Shown in pieces: positions 19,262 through 27,765 of a stretch of DNA of 64,000 nucleotides. Position 1 is the first letter of the stretch; the number at the start of each line of letters is the position of its first letter. The notes beneath the pieces were generated by a model. The model saw nothing but the letters and a program-made list of their open reading frames with translations, was not told the DNA's origin and did not search any database. Location: assembly GCF_002002925.1 (NCBI RefSeq), contig NZ_CP019511.1, positions 1,922,001 through 1,986,000 on the forward strand. Direction: 5' to 3'. The position numbers were made by a program, and so were the translations under genes. This DNA comes from Sphingomonas sp. LM7 (GTDB lineage: Bacteria; Pseudomonadota; Alphaproteobacteria; Sphingomonadales; Sphingomonadaceae).

Positions 19262-20239
19262 TCAGGGAAGCAGGATCGTCGACCCGGTCGTCTTTCCGGC
19301 TTCGAGCTGGCGATGCGCTTCGGCGACGTCTTCCAGCGCATGTCGTTGCCCGATCTGCGCGGAGATTGCGCCGCTTTCGAGCATCGCGAACAGCCGTGCA
19401 GCGCCGGCCGCGCGCTCCTCGGGCGACTGGTAATAATCGAACAGCTTGGGCCGCGTGACGAACAGCGAGCCGTGATCGTTGAGCGCGCCGAGCTTGACGC
19501 CCTCCACCGGACCGCTGGCATTGCCATAGCTGACAATCAGACCGCGCCGCTTCGCCGCAGCCAGCGACGCCGCCCAGGTCGCCTTGCCGACGCCGTCGAA
19601 CACTACCGGCACACCGACGCCGCCGGTGATCTCGCGCACGCCGGCGCCGATGTCCTCTGAGCGGGAAAGCAGCACGTGCGCCGCCCCTGCCGTGCGCGCC
19701 ATTTCGGCCTTGGCGTCGCTGCCGACCGTGCCGATCACCTGCGCGCCGATCGCCGTCAGCCATTGAACGAGGATCTGTCCCACGCCGCCTGCCGCGGCAT
19801 GGACGAGCACCGTCCAGCCCGGCTCGACCCGGGCCGCGCGCTCGACCATAAACTCCACGGTCAGCCCCTTGAGCAGGATCGCCGCGGCGGTCTCGTGATC
19901 GACGCTGTCGGGGAGCGGGAACAGGCTGGCGGCGGGCAGGTTGCGCTCGGTCGCATAGGCGCCGAGCGGCGGCCCGAAGGTTGCAACGCGGTCGCCCGGC
20001 GCGAAGCTGGTTACGCCCTCGCCCACCGCTTCGACCACGCCCGAAGCCTCGAGACCCAGCCCGCCCGGCAACGGCACGGGATAGAGGCCCGAGCGATGAT
20101 AGGTATCGATGAAGTTGAGCCCGATCGCCGCATTGCGCATCCGCACGTCGCCCGGCCCCGGGGGTGGCAGTTCGACATCCGTCCAGCCGATCACCTCGGG
20201 CCCGCCCGTCCGCTCGATCCTCGCCACACGCGCCACCAT
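19262..20239 (-). CDS. qor: NADPH:quinone oxidoreductase (zinc-independent MDR family)
   Basis: The 325-residue product has the layout of medium-chain quinone oxidoreductases. An N-terminal GroES-like domain carries GLNFIDTYHRSGLYPVPLP and GLEASGVVEAVG. A Rossmann fold follows with the nucleotide-binding VHAAAGGVGQILVQW and VIGTVGSDAKAE. The zinc-ligand cysteines of alcohol dehydrogenases are absent, as expected for this subfamily. Such enzymes reduce quinones with NADPH in the cytoplasm. The ATG at 20239 is preceded by GGAGG. The gene begins 8 bases after the stop of the upstream permease on the same strand, so the two probably share a transcript. Confidence 0.9.
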   Translation of the reverse strand: MVARVARIERTGGPEVIGWTDVELPPPGPGDVRMRNAAIGLNFIDTYHRSGLYPVPLPGGLGLEASGVVEAVGEGVTSFAPGDRVATFGPPLGAYATERNLPAASLFPLPDSVDHETAAAILLKGLTVEFMVERAARVEPGWTVLVHAAAGGVGQILVQWLTAIGAQVIGTVGSDAKAEMARTAGAAHVLLSRSEDIGAGVREITGGVGVPVVFDGVGKATWAASLAAAKRRGLIVSYGNASGPVEGVKLGALNDHGSLFVTRPKLFDYYQSPEERAAGAARLFAMLESGAISAQIGQRHALEDVAEAHRQLEAGKTTGSTILLP

Positions 20240-20247
20240 CGCCTCCT

Positions 20248-22020
20248 TCAATGTACCGGCCAGACCCATAGGATGAGCGGCGTCCCCACCACCAGCACCA
20301 GCAGCGAGAGCGGCGCGCCCAGCCGGGCATAATCGCCGAACCTGTACCCGCCCGGCCCCATCACCAGCGTGTTGCACTGGTGGCCGATCGGCGTGAGGAA
20401 GTCGCACCCGGCGCCGACCGCCGTCGCCATCAGGAACGCTTCGGGCCGATAGCCGAGCCCGGTCGCGAACGTTGCAGCGATCGGCGCCATCACCAGCACC
20501 GTCGCGGCATTGTTGAGGAACGGGGTAACCGCCATCGCCGCGGCGAGGATCAGCGCGACGGCGCCCCAGGGCGGCAAAGTCGCCGCGAAGTGCGACAACC
20601 CTTCGCCGATCAGGTCGGTGGTGCCGGTGGTGCGCAGCGTGTCGCTCACGGGGATCAGCGCGCCGAGCATAATCAGGATCGGCCATTCGATATGGTCATA
20701 GGCCTCGCGCACCGGCAGCGCGCCGCTCAGCACGGTCAGACCCGCCGCCGCGAAGAACGCCACCGCCACCGGGACATAGCCCGTCGCGGTCGCGAGCATC
20801 GCGACGCCGAGGATCGCCAGCGGCAACAGCCCCTTGCGCGCACTGCCGAGCCGCAGCGTGCGCTCTGCGAGCGGCAGGCAGCCGAGCTCGCCCAGCCGCT
20901 CGAACAACAGGTCGAGCGGGCCCTGCAGCACGATGACGTCGCCTGCGCTCAGTTCGATCTCGCCGAGCCGGGTCGCCAGCCGCTCGCCCTGCCGCGACAC
21001 TGCGATAAGGTTCACGCCAAAGCGCTCGTGCAGGCCCAGCCGTCCGGCAGTGCGCCCGATCAGCGGGCTTTCGGTGCCGACCACTGCTTCGAGCACGCCG
21101 ACTTCGCGGCCCGATCCCTCGGGCTTGTCGCGATGCTGTCCCTCGAGCTCGAGCCCGTCGGCGGCGATCACGCGCTCCAGGCTGTCGGGCGCGCCGGCGA
21201 GGATCAGCAGGTCCTCGGGCTTGAGCGTGGTATCGGGAAAGGGCGTGCTGCGCATGCCGGCGCGCAGGATCGCCGTGACGCTGACTTCATTATCGTGGCG
21301 CGCGCGAAACTCGGCGACGGTCTCGTCGATCGCCGGCGAGCCCGCGGGGATCTCCGCCTCGGTCACATAGTCCTGTATGTCGAGCGCCTCGCCCAGCGTC
21401 GCCGTGGCGCGGCGGTCGCGCGGGAGCAGCCGATAGCCGAAGCGCAGGAAGATCAGCCCGACGACCGTCAGCCCGAGTCCGACCGGCGCATAGTCGAACA
21501 TCCCGAACGGCTGGCCGGTCATCTCCTCGCGCACGCGGCTGACGATGATGTTGGGCGACGTGCCGATCAGCGTGATCAGTCCGCCGAGCAGCGAGGCGAA
21601 CGCCATCGGCATCAGGAACACCGCCGGCGTCGCCTTGGAATGCTTCGCCATCTGAAACGCCACCGGCATCATCATCGCCAGCGCGCCGATATTCTTGACC
21701 AGCGCCGAGGCGAAGCCGACGCTGGCGCACAGCAGCAGCAATTGCGATCGGATACGCCGGACGCGACGCTGGAGCACCAGCATCGCGCTCTCGATCACCC
21801 CCGATCGCTGCACCGCGCCCGACAGTACCAGCGCCGATCCGACGATGATGACGATGTCGTCGGAAAAGCCGGCAAAGGCGTGTTTGGGATCGACGATCCC
21901 CACCGCCAGCGCCGCGAGCAGCGCCATCACCGCGACCAGATCATAGCGGAACCGCCCCCAGATGAAGAGCAGCATCATGCCGGTGAGCACCGCGACCGAC
22001 AGGATTTGGGGGAGCGTCAT
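20248..22020 (-). CDS. SLC13/DASS-type permease with two TrkA-C (RCK_C) domains
   Basis: The 590-residue inner-membrane protein has hydrophobic segments at both ends and a soluble middle. The N-terminal half has LVKNIGALAMMMPVAF and LIGTSPNIIVSRVRE, the C-terminal half TPFLNNAATVLVMAPIA and CDFLTPIGHQCNTLVMGPG; these are the paired hairpin motifs of the divalent anion/Na+ symporter superfamily. Between them, residues ~210-375 hold two TrkA-C-like domains (AILRAGMRSTPF...LKPEDLLILAG and IAVSRQGERLATRL...LSAGDVIVLQG), common in bacterial SLC13-type proteins and probably regulatory. The substrate (dicarboxylate, sulfate or other anion) cannot be read from sequence. The start at 22020 was chosen for its AGGAG; a further in-frame ATG at 22068 lacks hydrophobic or conserved character. 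Confidence 0.88.
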   Translation of the reverse strand: MTLPQILSVAVLTGMMLLFIWGRFRYDLVAVMALLAALAVGIVDPKHAFAGFSDDIVIIVGSALVLSGAVQRSGVIESAMLVLQRRVRRIRSQLLLLCASVGFASALVKNIGALAMMMPVAFQMAKHSKATPAVFLMPMAFASLLGGLITLIGTSPNIIVSRVREEMTGQPFGMFDYAPVGLGLTVVGLIFLRFGYRLLPRDRRATATLGEALDIQDYVTEAEIPAGSPAIDETVAEFRARHDNEVSVTAILRAGMRSTPFPDTTLKPEDLLILAGAPDSLERVIAADGLELEGQHRDKPEGSGREVGVLEAVVGTESPLIGRTAGRLGLHERFGVNLIAVSRQGERLATRLGEIELSAGDVIVLQGPLDLLFERLGELGCLPLAERTLRLGSARKGLLPLAILGVAMLATATGYVPVAVAFFAAAGLTVLSGALPVREAYDHIEWPILIMLGALIPVSDTLRTTGTTDLIGEGLSHFAATLPPWGAVALILAAAMAVTPFLNNAATVLVMAPIAATFATGLGYRPEAFLMATAVGAGCDFLTPIGHQCNTLVMGPGGYRFGDYARLGAPLSLLVLVVGTPLILWVWPVH

Positions 22021-22119
22021 TCGTGGGCCGGGCTCCTGGAGGGACAGCCTCAACCGACGAAGCGGCACGAGGCTCCCGGTCCCCTTGCGGCGGCATGACT
22101 ATTTTGCAAGCACAAGCAC

Positions 22120-22710
22120 ATGCATGATATTTTCAAGATATCGATGGCTGCCGTCGCGCTTGCCTGCCTCGTCCCGGGAAGTGGGGTCCAAGCACAGACC
22201 AGGCCACCTATAGTCTATATTCCCTCGAACGGGCAGACGATCGTCCGCGATGGATCGATCGAAATCCGCTACCGCTTCGGGAAGGATTCCATCCAGTTTT
22301 CCAGCGAACTCCCCGCCGGCTGGTCGTTTTCGGTAGCGGTCGACGGCGATCAGAATGGCGTCTGGGGCTATGGCCCGCGGCAATCGTCCGACGAATTGCA
22401 AAGTCCCGACTTCAAGATCGGTCAGGACACGCGAGGCAGTGTGTTCTGCGGGCAATATATTTTTACCGCGATGCAGTCTGATCCGAACAAGATTTATAGC
22501 TCGTCGGATTGCGACGCGTTTGTCATGGGCGGATTCGTCAAGCTGGGCCAGCTCAAGGCCGATGGAAATGCGGAACTGACCTACGAAGTTCCGATGCAGA
22601 CGATGTTCGGTCAGCGCGATTCGGCTCGATTACAAATATGCGTTTGGGACACCAAACGGGAGAATTGCTATTTCCCGATGCCCAATCTTTTTGTGATCAA
22701 ACGCCCCTAG
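22120..22710 (+). CDS. Secreted protein of unknown function
   Basis: The 196-residue product has a signal peptide (ISMAAVALACLVPGSGVQAQ). The mature part is beta-strand rich and has several cysteines (SVFCGQYIF, SSDCDAFV, LQICVWDTKRENCYFP) that could form disulfides. I do not recognise a family. The gene is visibly less GC-rich than its neighbours, which may mean recent acquisition or relaxed codon use. It stands alone, transcribed away from the permease gene with about 100 bases between them. Confidence 0.75.
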   Translation: MHDIFKISMAAVALACLVPGSGVQAQTRPPIVYIPSNGQTIVRDGSIEIRYRFGKDSIQFSSELPAGWSFSVAVDGDQNGVWGYGPRQSSDELQSPDFKIGQDTRGSVFCGQYIFTAMQSDPNKIYSSSDCDAFVMGGFVKLGQLKADGNAELTYEVPMQTMFGQRDSARLQICVWDTKRENCYFPMPNLFVIKRP

Positions 22711-22797
22711 CGTCGCGGCGCGACCCGGGTTGAGGGCTCATACTCTTCCTCGTCACCCCGGCCTCTGAATTATCGATAGCCTGCTTGGGTCCTCAGC

Positions 22798-23010
22798 CTA
22801 GTGGACCGTTCCTACCGCGCGCGGGATCGACATCAGCACCACCAGCCGCTCGATCTGGCGCCAGCGGCAGAAATGGATGTGGTTGCCCAGATCGCGGCTG
22901 CGGTCGGCACGGGCGGCGGCTTCCGAGCCGGCTTCTTCGCCGAACGCGCGGATCAGCTCGGCGGCGTCGGCGACTTCGCGGGTGTCGGCAAGATAGGGCA
23001 GATGTTCCAT
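22798..23010 (-). CDS. Small conserved-type hypothetical protein (70 aa)
   Basis: The ATG at 23010 is preceded by GGAG. The product begins MEHLPYLADTREVADAAEL and has a compact, charged, mostly helical sequence ending FCRWRQIERLVVLMS and PRAVGTVH. It has no signal peptide or membrane segment. I have an impression of similar short proteins in sphingomonads but no function to propose. An overlapping reading frame on the plus strand is richer in Arg/Ala and less protein-like. Confidence 0.65.
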   Translation of the reverse strand: MEHLPYLADTREVADAAELIRAFGEEAGSEAAARADRSRDLGNHIHFCRWRQIERLVVLMSIPRAVGTVH

Positions 23011-23168
23011 GCAAACTCCGGCTACGAGCGGTCCCTGCGGACTCGCCATGCCTCCTTTGTCACAGGAATCTAAAGCTTTCGCGGCTCAGCAAGGTGAAGG
23101 CGCGCTAACCATTTGCCGCGCCGCCTGCGGCAGTGGCGCGACCGCATCGAACGGGCTAAGGCGCACGC

Positions 23169-23351
23169 ATGGCACGTCCCCCCTCCCGCACGCCGATGGC
23201 CGGCGGCTTCCTCCTCGCCGTCAGCCTGATCGCCGGCACCGTCATCGGCGCGGGCCAGGGCCAAGCCTCGATCGGCCTGGTATCGGGCCTGGGCGTGGGG
23301 CTGGTCCTGCTGGTGATCGTGTGGCTGATCGACCGGGCCAGGATCGGCTAG
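23169..23351 (+). CDS. Small membrane protein (60 aa)
   Basis: The product is almost entirely two hydrophobic helices, GGFLLAVSLIAGTVIG and LVSGLGVGLVLLVIVWLI, separated by a short GQGQAS turn and closed by a basic tail (DRARIG). That layout suggests a double-spanning inner-membrane peptide. It ends 6 bases before the next membrane-protein gene on the same strand. Function unknown. Confidence 0.65.
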   Translation: MARPPSRTPMAGGFLLAVSLIAGTVIGAGQGQASIGLVSGLGVGLVLLVIVWLIDRARIG

Positions 23352-23357
23352 CGGGGC

Positions 23358-24179
23358 ATGCACGGCGCGGCGCTGGCGATCTGGAGCGCGATCCGGGGCC
23401 TCGTCCGCTGCATCTATGACAGTTACCGGCTCGGCGGCAGGACGCTCCGCGTCGCGCCTGCCATCGTCGCGATCGCCGTTATCCCCGAATTCGCCCAGCA
23501 TGCCGCCGAGATCGGCATCGGCATGTTCGACAGCCGCGACGCCGCGCGGGCGCTGGCCGACGATCCGCTGCGCTGGGGGTTCGGCTATGTGAAGCTGACC
23601 GGCTTCGTCCTGGCGATCCTGCTCACCGCCAGGTTCTGGGCGCTCGACGGATCGCTGCGCCGCGCGTTCCTGGTCCCGCCCCGCACGCTGCTGCGCACTG
23701 CCGCCGCCATCGCGGCGACGATGCTAACCGGCGCGGCGCTCGACCACCTTGCCGGCATGCTTCCCCCGCTCCCGGGCGGTGCGCTGTCGATCGTCGCAGC
23801 GATCCTCCAGGCGGGGCTGGCGGCCTGGGCGATCGCCGAGCTGACCGAAGACCGGTCGACATCGCTTGCGCGCCTGCTCACCACGCAGCTGCCCACTGCG
23901 TTTCTGCTGCTAGTGCTGTTCGCCGCGGCGATGGCGCCCGGCCAGCTGCTGCACAAGGCCAACCACCTGCTCGCGCTCGGCCAACCGGATGTGCTGGTCT
24001 GGAGCCTGATGGCGTTCGACAGCCTGGTCGTGGGACTGATCGCGGCGATCGTCGGCGCGGCGCTCCATGTTACCTTGCGCGCTGCGCCGAGCTGGCACGG
24101 CTGGGGCCGCGCGCCCGGCCGATCACAGCAGCGCGCGTCCCAACCAGGCGACGCGGCCGATCACTTCGACATCGCGTAA
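23358..24179 (+). CDS. Multi-spanning inner-membrane protein of unknown function
   Basis: The 273-residue product shows about six hydrophobic segments, including LTGFVLAILLTARFWAL, TAAAIAATMLTGAALDHL, TAFLLLVLFAAAMAPGQLL and SLVVGLIAAIVGAALHVTL, and a hydrophilic C-terminal tail. I recognise no transporter or enzyme signature. It follows the 60-residue membrane protein closely. Its last ~57 bases overlap the 3' end of the convergent repressor gene, so the hydrophilic tail may not be strongly constrained. Confidence 0.7.
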   Translation: MHGAALAIWSAIRGLVRCIYDSYRLGGRTLRVAPAIVAIAVIPEFAQHAAEIGIGMFDSRDAARALADDPLRWGFGYVKLTGFVLAILLTARFWALDGSLRRAFLVPPRTLLRTAAAIAATMLTGAALDHLAGMLPPLPGGALSIVAAILQAGLAAWAIAELTEDRSTSLARLLTTQLPTAFLLLVLFAAAMAPGQLLHKANHLLALGQPDVLVWSLMAFDSLVVGLIAAIVGAALHVTLRAAPSWHGWGRAPGRSQQRASQPGDAADHFDIA

Positions 24180-24746
24180 CGCACGGACCTTCACCGGCCA
24201 GTCCGGATTGTCGCTGACGATCTCGACGCCGCCCAGCGCCACGCGCAGCCGCTTGACCATCAGCGCGCCGTCCAGCCGGATCACATAGATCCCTCCCTTG
24301 CCGCGCACCTCGCGCCGATCGCGATCGACGAGAATCTCGTCGCCGTCGGACAGCGTCGGCTCCATCGAATCGCCCTCGACCCGGATCATCGAGGCCGCGG
24401 CCGGCCGCACGCCCAGCTCGCGAAGCAGCGCCTGCGACAGCGCGCCCGGTCGCCGCGCCGCTTCGTCGTCTGCCATCCGCCCCGGCCCGGCCGACGCACG
24501 AACATCCAGCCGGGCGATCTCGGCCAGCCCCTCGGCCTCGCGCCCGCCCAGCCGCGCCTCGGCCACGCCAAAGAACCGCGCAAGCAGCGCGCGGTCGCGC
24601 TCGGCCAGCTCGCGCGGCGATCCGCGCCGGACATATTGCTGCAGATAGGCGGCATTGCGCCCGATCACGCGCGACAGCTCGGCAAAGCTGACGCCCTGCT
24701 CGGCCATCAGCGCTTCCAGCACAGCCCGTTGCGCAGCCGGTTCCAT
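24123..24746 (-). CDS. S24/LexA-like transcriptional repressor with latent peptidase domain
   Basis: The 207-residue product has an N-terminal helix-turn-helix region (FAELSRVIGRNAAYLQQYVRRG, residues ~21-42) and a C-terminal S24 peptidase fold. The likely nucleophile is Ser127 in EGDSMEPTL and the general base Lys165 in GALMVKRLR. An Ala-Gly pair at 86-87 (RASAGPG) is a possible self-cleavage site, as in LexA and phage CI proteins. GAGGCGAGG precedes the ATG at 24746. An inverted repeat directly upstream and a divergent small HTH gene suggest autoregulation and joint control. This is a distinct S24 regulator rather than LexA itself, whose usual wing sequence is not seen. Confidence 0.88.
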   Translation of the reverse strand: MEPAAQRAVLEALMAEQGVSFAELSRVIGRNAAYLQQYVRRGSPRELAERDRALLARFFGVAEARLGGREAEGLAEIARLDVRASAGPGRMADDEAARRPGALSQALLRELGVRPAAASMIRVEGDSMEPTLSDGDEILVDRDRREVRGKGGIYVIRLDGALMVKRLRVALGGVEIVSDNPDWPVKVRALRDVEVIGRVAWLGRALL

Positions 24747-24762
24747 CCTCGCCTCATACTCA

Positions 24763-24789
24763 TAGGATTTTTCCTAGACAAGTAGGAAA
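24763..24789. promoter_or_regulatory. Candidate operator for the S24 repressor
   Basis: TAGGATTTTTCCTA (24763-24776) is an inverted repeat of TAGGA with a 4-base AT spacer. A further half-site TAGGAAA lies at 24783-24789. The pair sits in the 95-base gap between the divergent S24 repressor and the small HTH gene, where an autoregulatory operator would be expected. The gap is far more AT-rich than its surroundings. Confidence 0.55.
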
Positions 24790-24841
24790 TGAAGAACAAA
24801 ACAGGATCATAATTGAACGACTCGCGTAGGAGAAGGGCCCG

Positions 24842-25024
24842 ATGTCGGTGCATCGCAAGATCGAGAAATTCCTGCGGCGGACGGAAATGCCCGCCACCAA
24901 ATTCGGCCGACTGGCGATCGGCGATCCGCGGCTGGTGCATGATCTGCGCAACGGACGTGAGCTTCGCCCGCCCACCGCCGCGCGGCTGGAAGCCTTTCTC
25001 GCCCAACAGGAGATCACACGATGA
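24842..25024 (+). CDS. Small HTH-like protein (60 aa)
   Basis: The product is short and basic. PATKFGRLAIGDPRLVHDLRNGR looks like the recognition part of a Cro/CI-type helix-turn-helix, followed by a short helix (TAARLEAFLAQ). AGGAG lies upstream of the ATG at 24842. The stop overlaps the start of the next gene (ATGA at 25021). Because it is divergent from the S24 repressor across a candidate operator, it is probably repressed by it; this is inference. Confidence 0.7.
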   Translation: MSVHRKIEKFLRRTEMPATKFGRLAIGDPRLVHDLRNGRELRPPTAARLEAFLAQQEITR

Positions 25025-25335
25025 GCCGGGGACCCGACGCCGCGACGCAGCTCGAACGCGCGCTCGTCGCCACTGCCCAGTCGGCCGGCTGTCCGATCGC
25101 GATCGCCACGTCCGACTGGACGCGCTGGGCGAGTGCCACCTTCACCGGCGCGCGTCACACGCTGACGCTCACCGCCGCGGCGGGGCCGATGCTGGACCAG
25201 TGGCTGGCGGGGCTGAGCGAAGCCGAGTTCCGGCTGCGCAATTATTTGGTGGCGGACCTCACCGTGACTCGGCTGATCCGGGACGGCGCCGTCGCGACGG
25301 TCGCACTCGAAGCGCTGACGGTCGAGGAGCGTTAG
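25021..25335 (+). CDS. Conserved-type hypothetical protein (104 aa)
   Basis: The product is soluble with no signal peptide. It reads as an alpha/beta domain (TSDWTRWASATFTGARHTLTL, then DQWLAGLSEAEFRLRNYLVADLTVTRL). I do not recognise a family. A 4-base ATGA overlap with the 60-residue HTH gene implies translational coupling. Its stop codon overlaps the stop of the convergent gene by a few bases. Confidence 0.68.
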   Translation: MSRGPDAATQLERALVATAQSAGCPIAIATSDWTRWASATFTGARHTLTLTAAAGPMLDQWLAGLSEAEFRLRNYLVADLTVTRLIRDGAVATVALEALTVEER

Positions 25336-26240
25336 GCGCGGCGCGCCATGTTGCGCAGCGTGACGAGTGCGTCTTCGAGCCCGCGCTCCTTCGCGCGGCG
25401 CTCGACCCAGCGCGAAGGCGTCGGCGAAGTCGCGGGCGCAGCGGCGATGCCCTTGCGGACCACGCCGCGCTCGAGCCGTTCCAACAGCGCGTGGACCGAA
25501 GCCTCGGTCTCGGGACGCGTGATCGCATCTTCCCGCGACACCGGGCGCGGCGCTGGCGCAACCGCGGGGCGAACCGGCGGCCGCAGTTCGAATATTTCGA
25601 AACGCTCGCTCTCGTCGAACACCGGCGGTTTGGCGCTGCGCTGCAGCGGGGGCAGCGCCACGGGAGCCGGCATCGGCACGTCGGGCACGGCGGCCGGATC
25701 GAACGCCGAGAGCGGCTGATCCAGGTCGCGCGGAAGCGGCTGCTCGACCGGAGCGATTGGCTGCGGCGTAATTGCCGGCGGAGCGACCGGCGCTTCCGCT
25801 TCGATTTCCTCGACCAGTTCGGGTTCCACTTCAGCCTCGGCCTCGAAAGCGCCACGCGGATCGAGGAACGGCCTGCCGAGATCGCGCGTCGCCAGCAGGG
25901 GCGCGCGCGGCGGCGCATCGGGATGCGCATCGGCCCGGCGGAGTATCGGCGTGGCGATCGCGCCGAGGTCGAGCACTTGGTCCGCACCCAGGGAGATGCT
26001 TCGCGTCCCCAGCAGCAGCGACAGCGCGAACCAGCCGAACAGCGCAGTTGTGCCCCCGGCCAGGATCGCAACTGCGGCGCGCGCCGTGAATCCCAGCGGC
26101 GGCTCCGCGGCGGCGATGATCGCGGGCAAGCCGCTGTCCATCACCAGCGCTTCGAGCACCGGCATCGGAACCGCCAGCGCACACAGCGCCACGGCCCCGC
26201 CGAGCGCGCCGGCGATTGCGGGTGCGAGCGGCAGGTTCAT
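25332..26240 (-). CDS. Proline-rich membrane-anchored protein of unknown function
   Basis: The 302-residue product begins with hydrophobic segments (APAIAGALGGAVALCALAV and AAVAILAGGTTALFGWFALSLLLG), then a long acidic, Pro/Ala-rich stretch (residues ~95-235) and a more ordered basic C-terminus ending RGLEDALVTLRNMARRA. The layout suggests an inner-membrane anchor with a flexible cytoplasmic or periplasmic extension. I chose the ATG at 26240, which overlaps the stop of the upstream glycosyltransferase gene by 4 bases (ATGA), so the two are likely translationally coupled. A role in polysaccharide assembly is possible by context only. Confidence 0.72.
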   Translation of the reverse strand: MNLPLAPAIAGALGGAVALCALAVPMPVLEALVMDSGLPAIIAAAEPPLGFTARAAVAILAGGTTALFGWFALSLLLGTRSISLGADQVLDLGAIATPILRRADAHPDAPPRAPLLATRDLGRPFLDPRGAFEAEAEVEPELVEEIEAEAPVAPPAITPQPIAPVEQPLPRDLDQPLSAFDPAAVPDVPMPAPVALPPLQRSAKPPVFDESERFEIFELRPPVRPAVAPAPRPVSREDAITRPETEASVHALLERLERGVVRKGIAAAPATSPTPSRWVERRAKERGLEDALVTLRNMARRA

Positions 26241-27478
26241 GCGTTCACCGGAGATGCGTGCGACCGCGAGTCCTTCATGGGAAGCGACTGTGCAAGATTT
26301 TGGTAAACAGATTGATAGCGCGCGACATTGACAGCCCAATTGCGCTCTTCCTCGACGAACGCGCGCGCCCGCCCCCGTCGCGCATCCCACTGGTCGCGGT
26401 CTGCCAGCAGCCCGGCGACCGAGGCGGCGAGCGCCGCGGCGTCATCGGGCGCGAACAGCGTGCCGGTGTCGCCGTCGCGGATCAGCTCGCGATGCCCGCC
26501 GACGTCCGAGGCGGCGACCAGCCGCAGCTGCGCCATCGCCTCCAGCGGCTTGAGCGGCGTCACCAGATCGGTGAGGCGCATATGCTTGCGCGGATATACC
26601 AAGATGTCGATCACGCTATAGTAACGCTCGACCAGCTGATGCGGCACGCGCCCGACGAAGCGGATCCGCTCGGCGACCGGCGACGCCGCGGCCTGCGCGC
26701 GCAGCGCAGCTTCCATCGGCCCGCCACCGACCAGCACGAGATTCACCGACGGCCGCGCCGAGACCAGCGCGGGCATCGCATCGATCAGCACGTCGAGGCC
26801 TTCATAATCGTAGAAGCTGCCGATGAACCCGATCGTCTCGGCGCCGGCCACGCCGAGTTCGGCGGCCAGCCCCTCGTCATAAGGCAGAGGTTCGCCGAAC
26901 AGCGACAGATCGACGCCGTTGGGCGATACGAAGATCTTGCCCGAGTCGATCCCGCGCGCGACGAGGTCGCTCTTCAATCCCTCGCAGATCACCGCCACGG
27001 CATCCGCCTTGCGCACCGCGCGCGTTTCAAGCGCGCGGGTGGCGCGGTATTTGAGGCTGCCTTCGCGCCCGGTGCCGTTGCCGACCGCGGCGTCTTCCCA
27101 GAAGGCGCGGATCTCATAGACCAGCGGCAGGCCGAGCTTGTCCGCCACGCGCTGCGCCGCCATCGCATCGAGCACCGGCGAATGGGCGTGCAGCACGTCG
27201 GGCCGCCATTTGCGCGCCACCGCCTCGATCCGCCGCGCAAACGCCGCTACTTCGCGCAGTTCGCCGATCACCGGCGGTCCCGAATTGACTCGCGGCGTGC
27301 GGTGGAATGGAATGCCGTCGATCGTCTCTTCATCGGCATCGAACTTGCCGTGCCGGCACCCGGTCACCGCCGCGACATCCCATCCGCGCGCGATCTGCGC
27401 CTTGAGGATCGCCCGGGTGCGAAAAGTATAGCCGCTGTGCAGCGGCAGTCCGTGATCGAGGATGTGGAGAATCCGCAT
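26237..27478 (-). CDS. GT4-family glycosyltransferase, exosortase-A-associated type
   Basis: The 413-residue product has a GT-B fold. The N-terminus MRILHILDHGLPLHSGY and the adjoining FRTRAILKAQ closely resemble the PEP-CTERM/exosortase-A-associated glycosyltransferase subfamily. The donor-binding half carries FIGSFYDYEGLDVLIDA, LVLVGGGPM and the loop LTDLVTPLKPLEAMAQ near the C-terminus, in the place of the usual GT4 EX7E element. It probably transfers a sugar from a nucleotide donor during exopolysaccharide assembly at the cytoplasmic face of the inner membrane. A second exosortase-A-linked gene lies at 28741 on the opposite strand. The ATG at 27478 matches the family start; an ATG eight codons upstream is less likely. 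Confidence 0.88.
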   Translation of the reverse strand: MRILHILDHGLPLHSGYTFRTRAILKAQIARGWDVAAVTGCRHGKFDADEETIDGIPFHRTPRVNSGPPVIGELREVAAFARRIEAVARKWRPDVLHAHSPVLDAMAAQRVADKLGLPLVYEIRAFWEDAAVGNGTGREGSLKYRATRALETRAVRKADAVAVICEGLKSDLVARGIDSGKIFVSPNGVDLSLFGEPLPYDEGLAAELGVAGAETIGFIGSFYDYEGLDVLIDAMPALVSARPSVNLVLVGGGPMEAALRAQAAASPVAERIRFVGRVPHQLVERYYSVIDILVYPRKHMRLTDLVTPLKPLEAMAQLRLVAASDVGGHRELIRDGDTGTLFAPDDAAALAASVAGLLADRDQWDARRGRARAFVEEERNWAVNVARYQSVYQNLAQSLPMKDSRSHASPVNA

Positions 27479-27607
27479 TGCGCCGCTCTGCCACGCGGAC
27501 ACTTAACGCGGCGTCAACCGCGGTCACCCGCACGCAAGCGAGCCTTCCGAAGCAAACACGCACCTCCGCCGACCTGATAGCGGAGGCAGTTGCCACTTCG
27601 ACGGATC

Positions 27608-27634
27608 GTCACCCCGGCACCGGGCCGGGGTGAC
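27608..27634. repeat. REP-like palindrome (GTCACCCCGG type)
   Basis: A perfect 11-base stem (27608-27618 with 27624-27634) encloses a 5-base loop: GTCACCCCGGC ... GCCGGGGTGAC. Related sequence occurs at 39463-39569 and as a single arm at 22752-22763, so it is a dispersed intergenic element rather than a one-off terminator. Confidence 0.7.
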
Positions 27635-27765
27635 GAAGATATGCGGGCCCGGAAGACAATGGCGGCTTACGCCCCAAAAAGTGGACTTGTGACGAGACAC
27701 GCGGGCCGCCCCATACCAGACATTCGTGGTCGCGAGGTTTTGGAACACCGGGTAAGGTCGCGCAT

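Noticed and set aside
22099..22455. A minus-strand frame opposite the secreted protein at 22120-22710
   Set aside because: The plus-strand frame has a proper signal peptide and cysteine pattern, and the minus-strand frame has no clear ribosome site or domain.
24123..25335. A prophage remnant around the S24 repressor
   Set aside because: No integrase, structural, replication or lysis genes lie on either side, and flanking genes are ordinary chromosomal genes.
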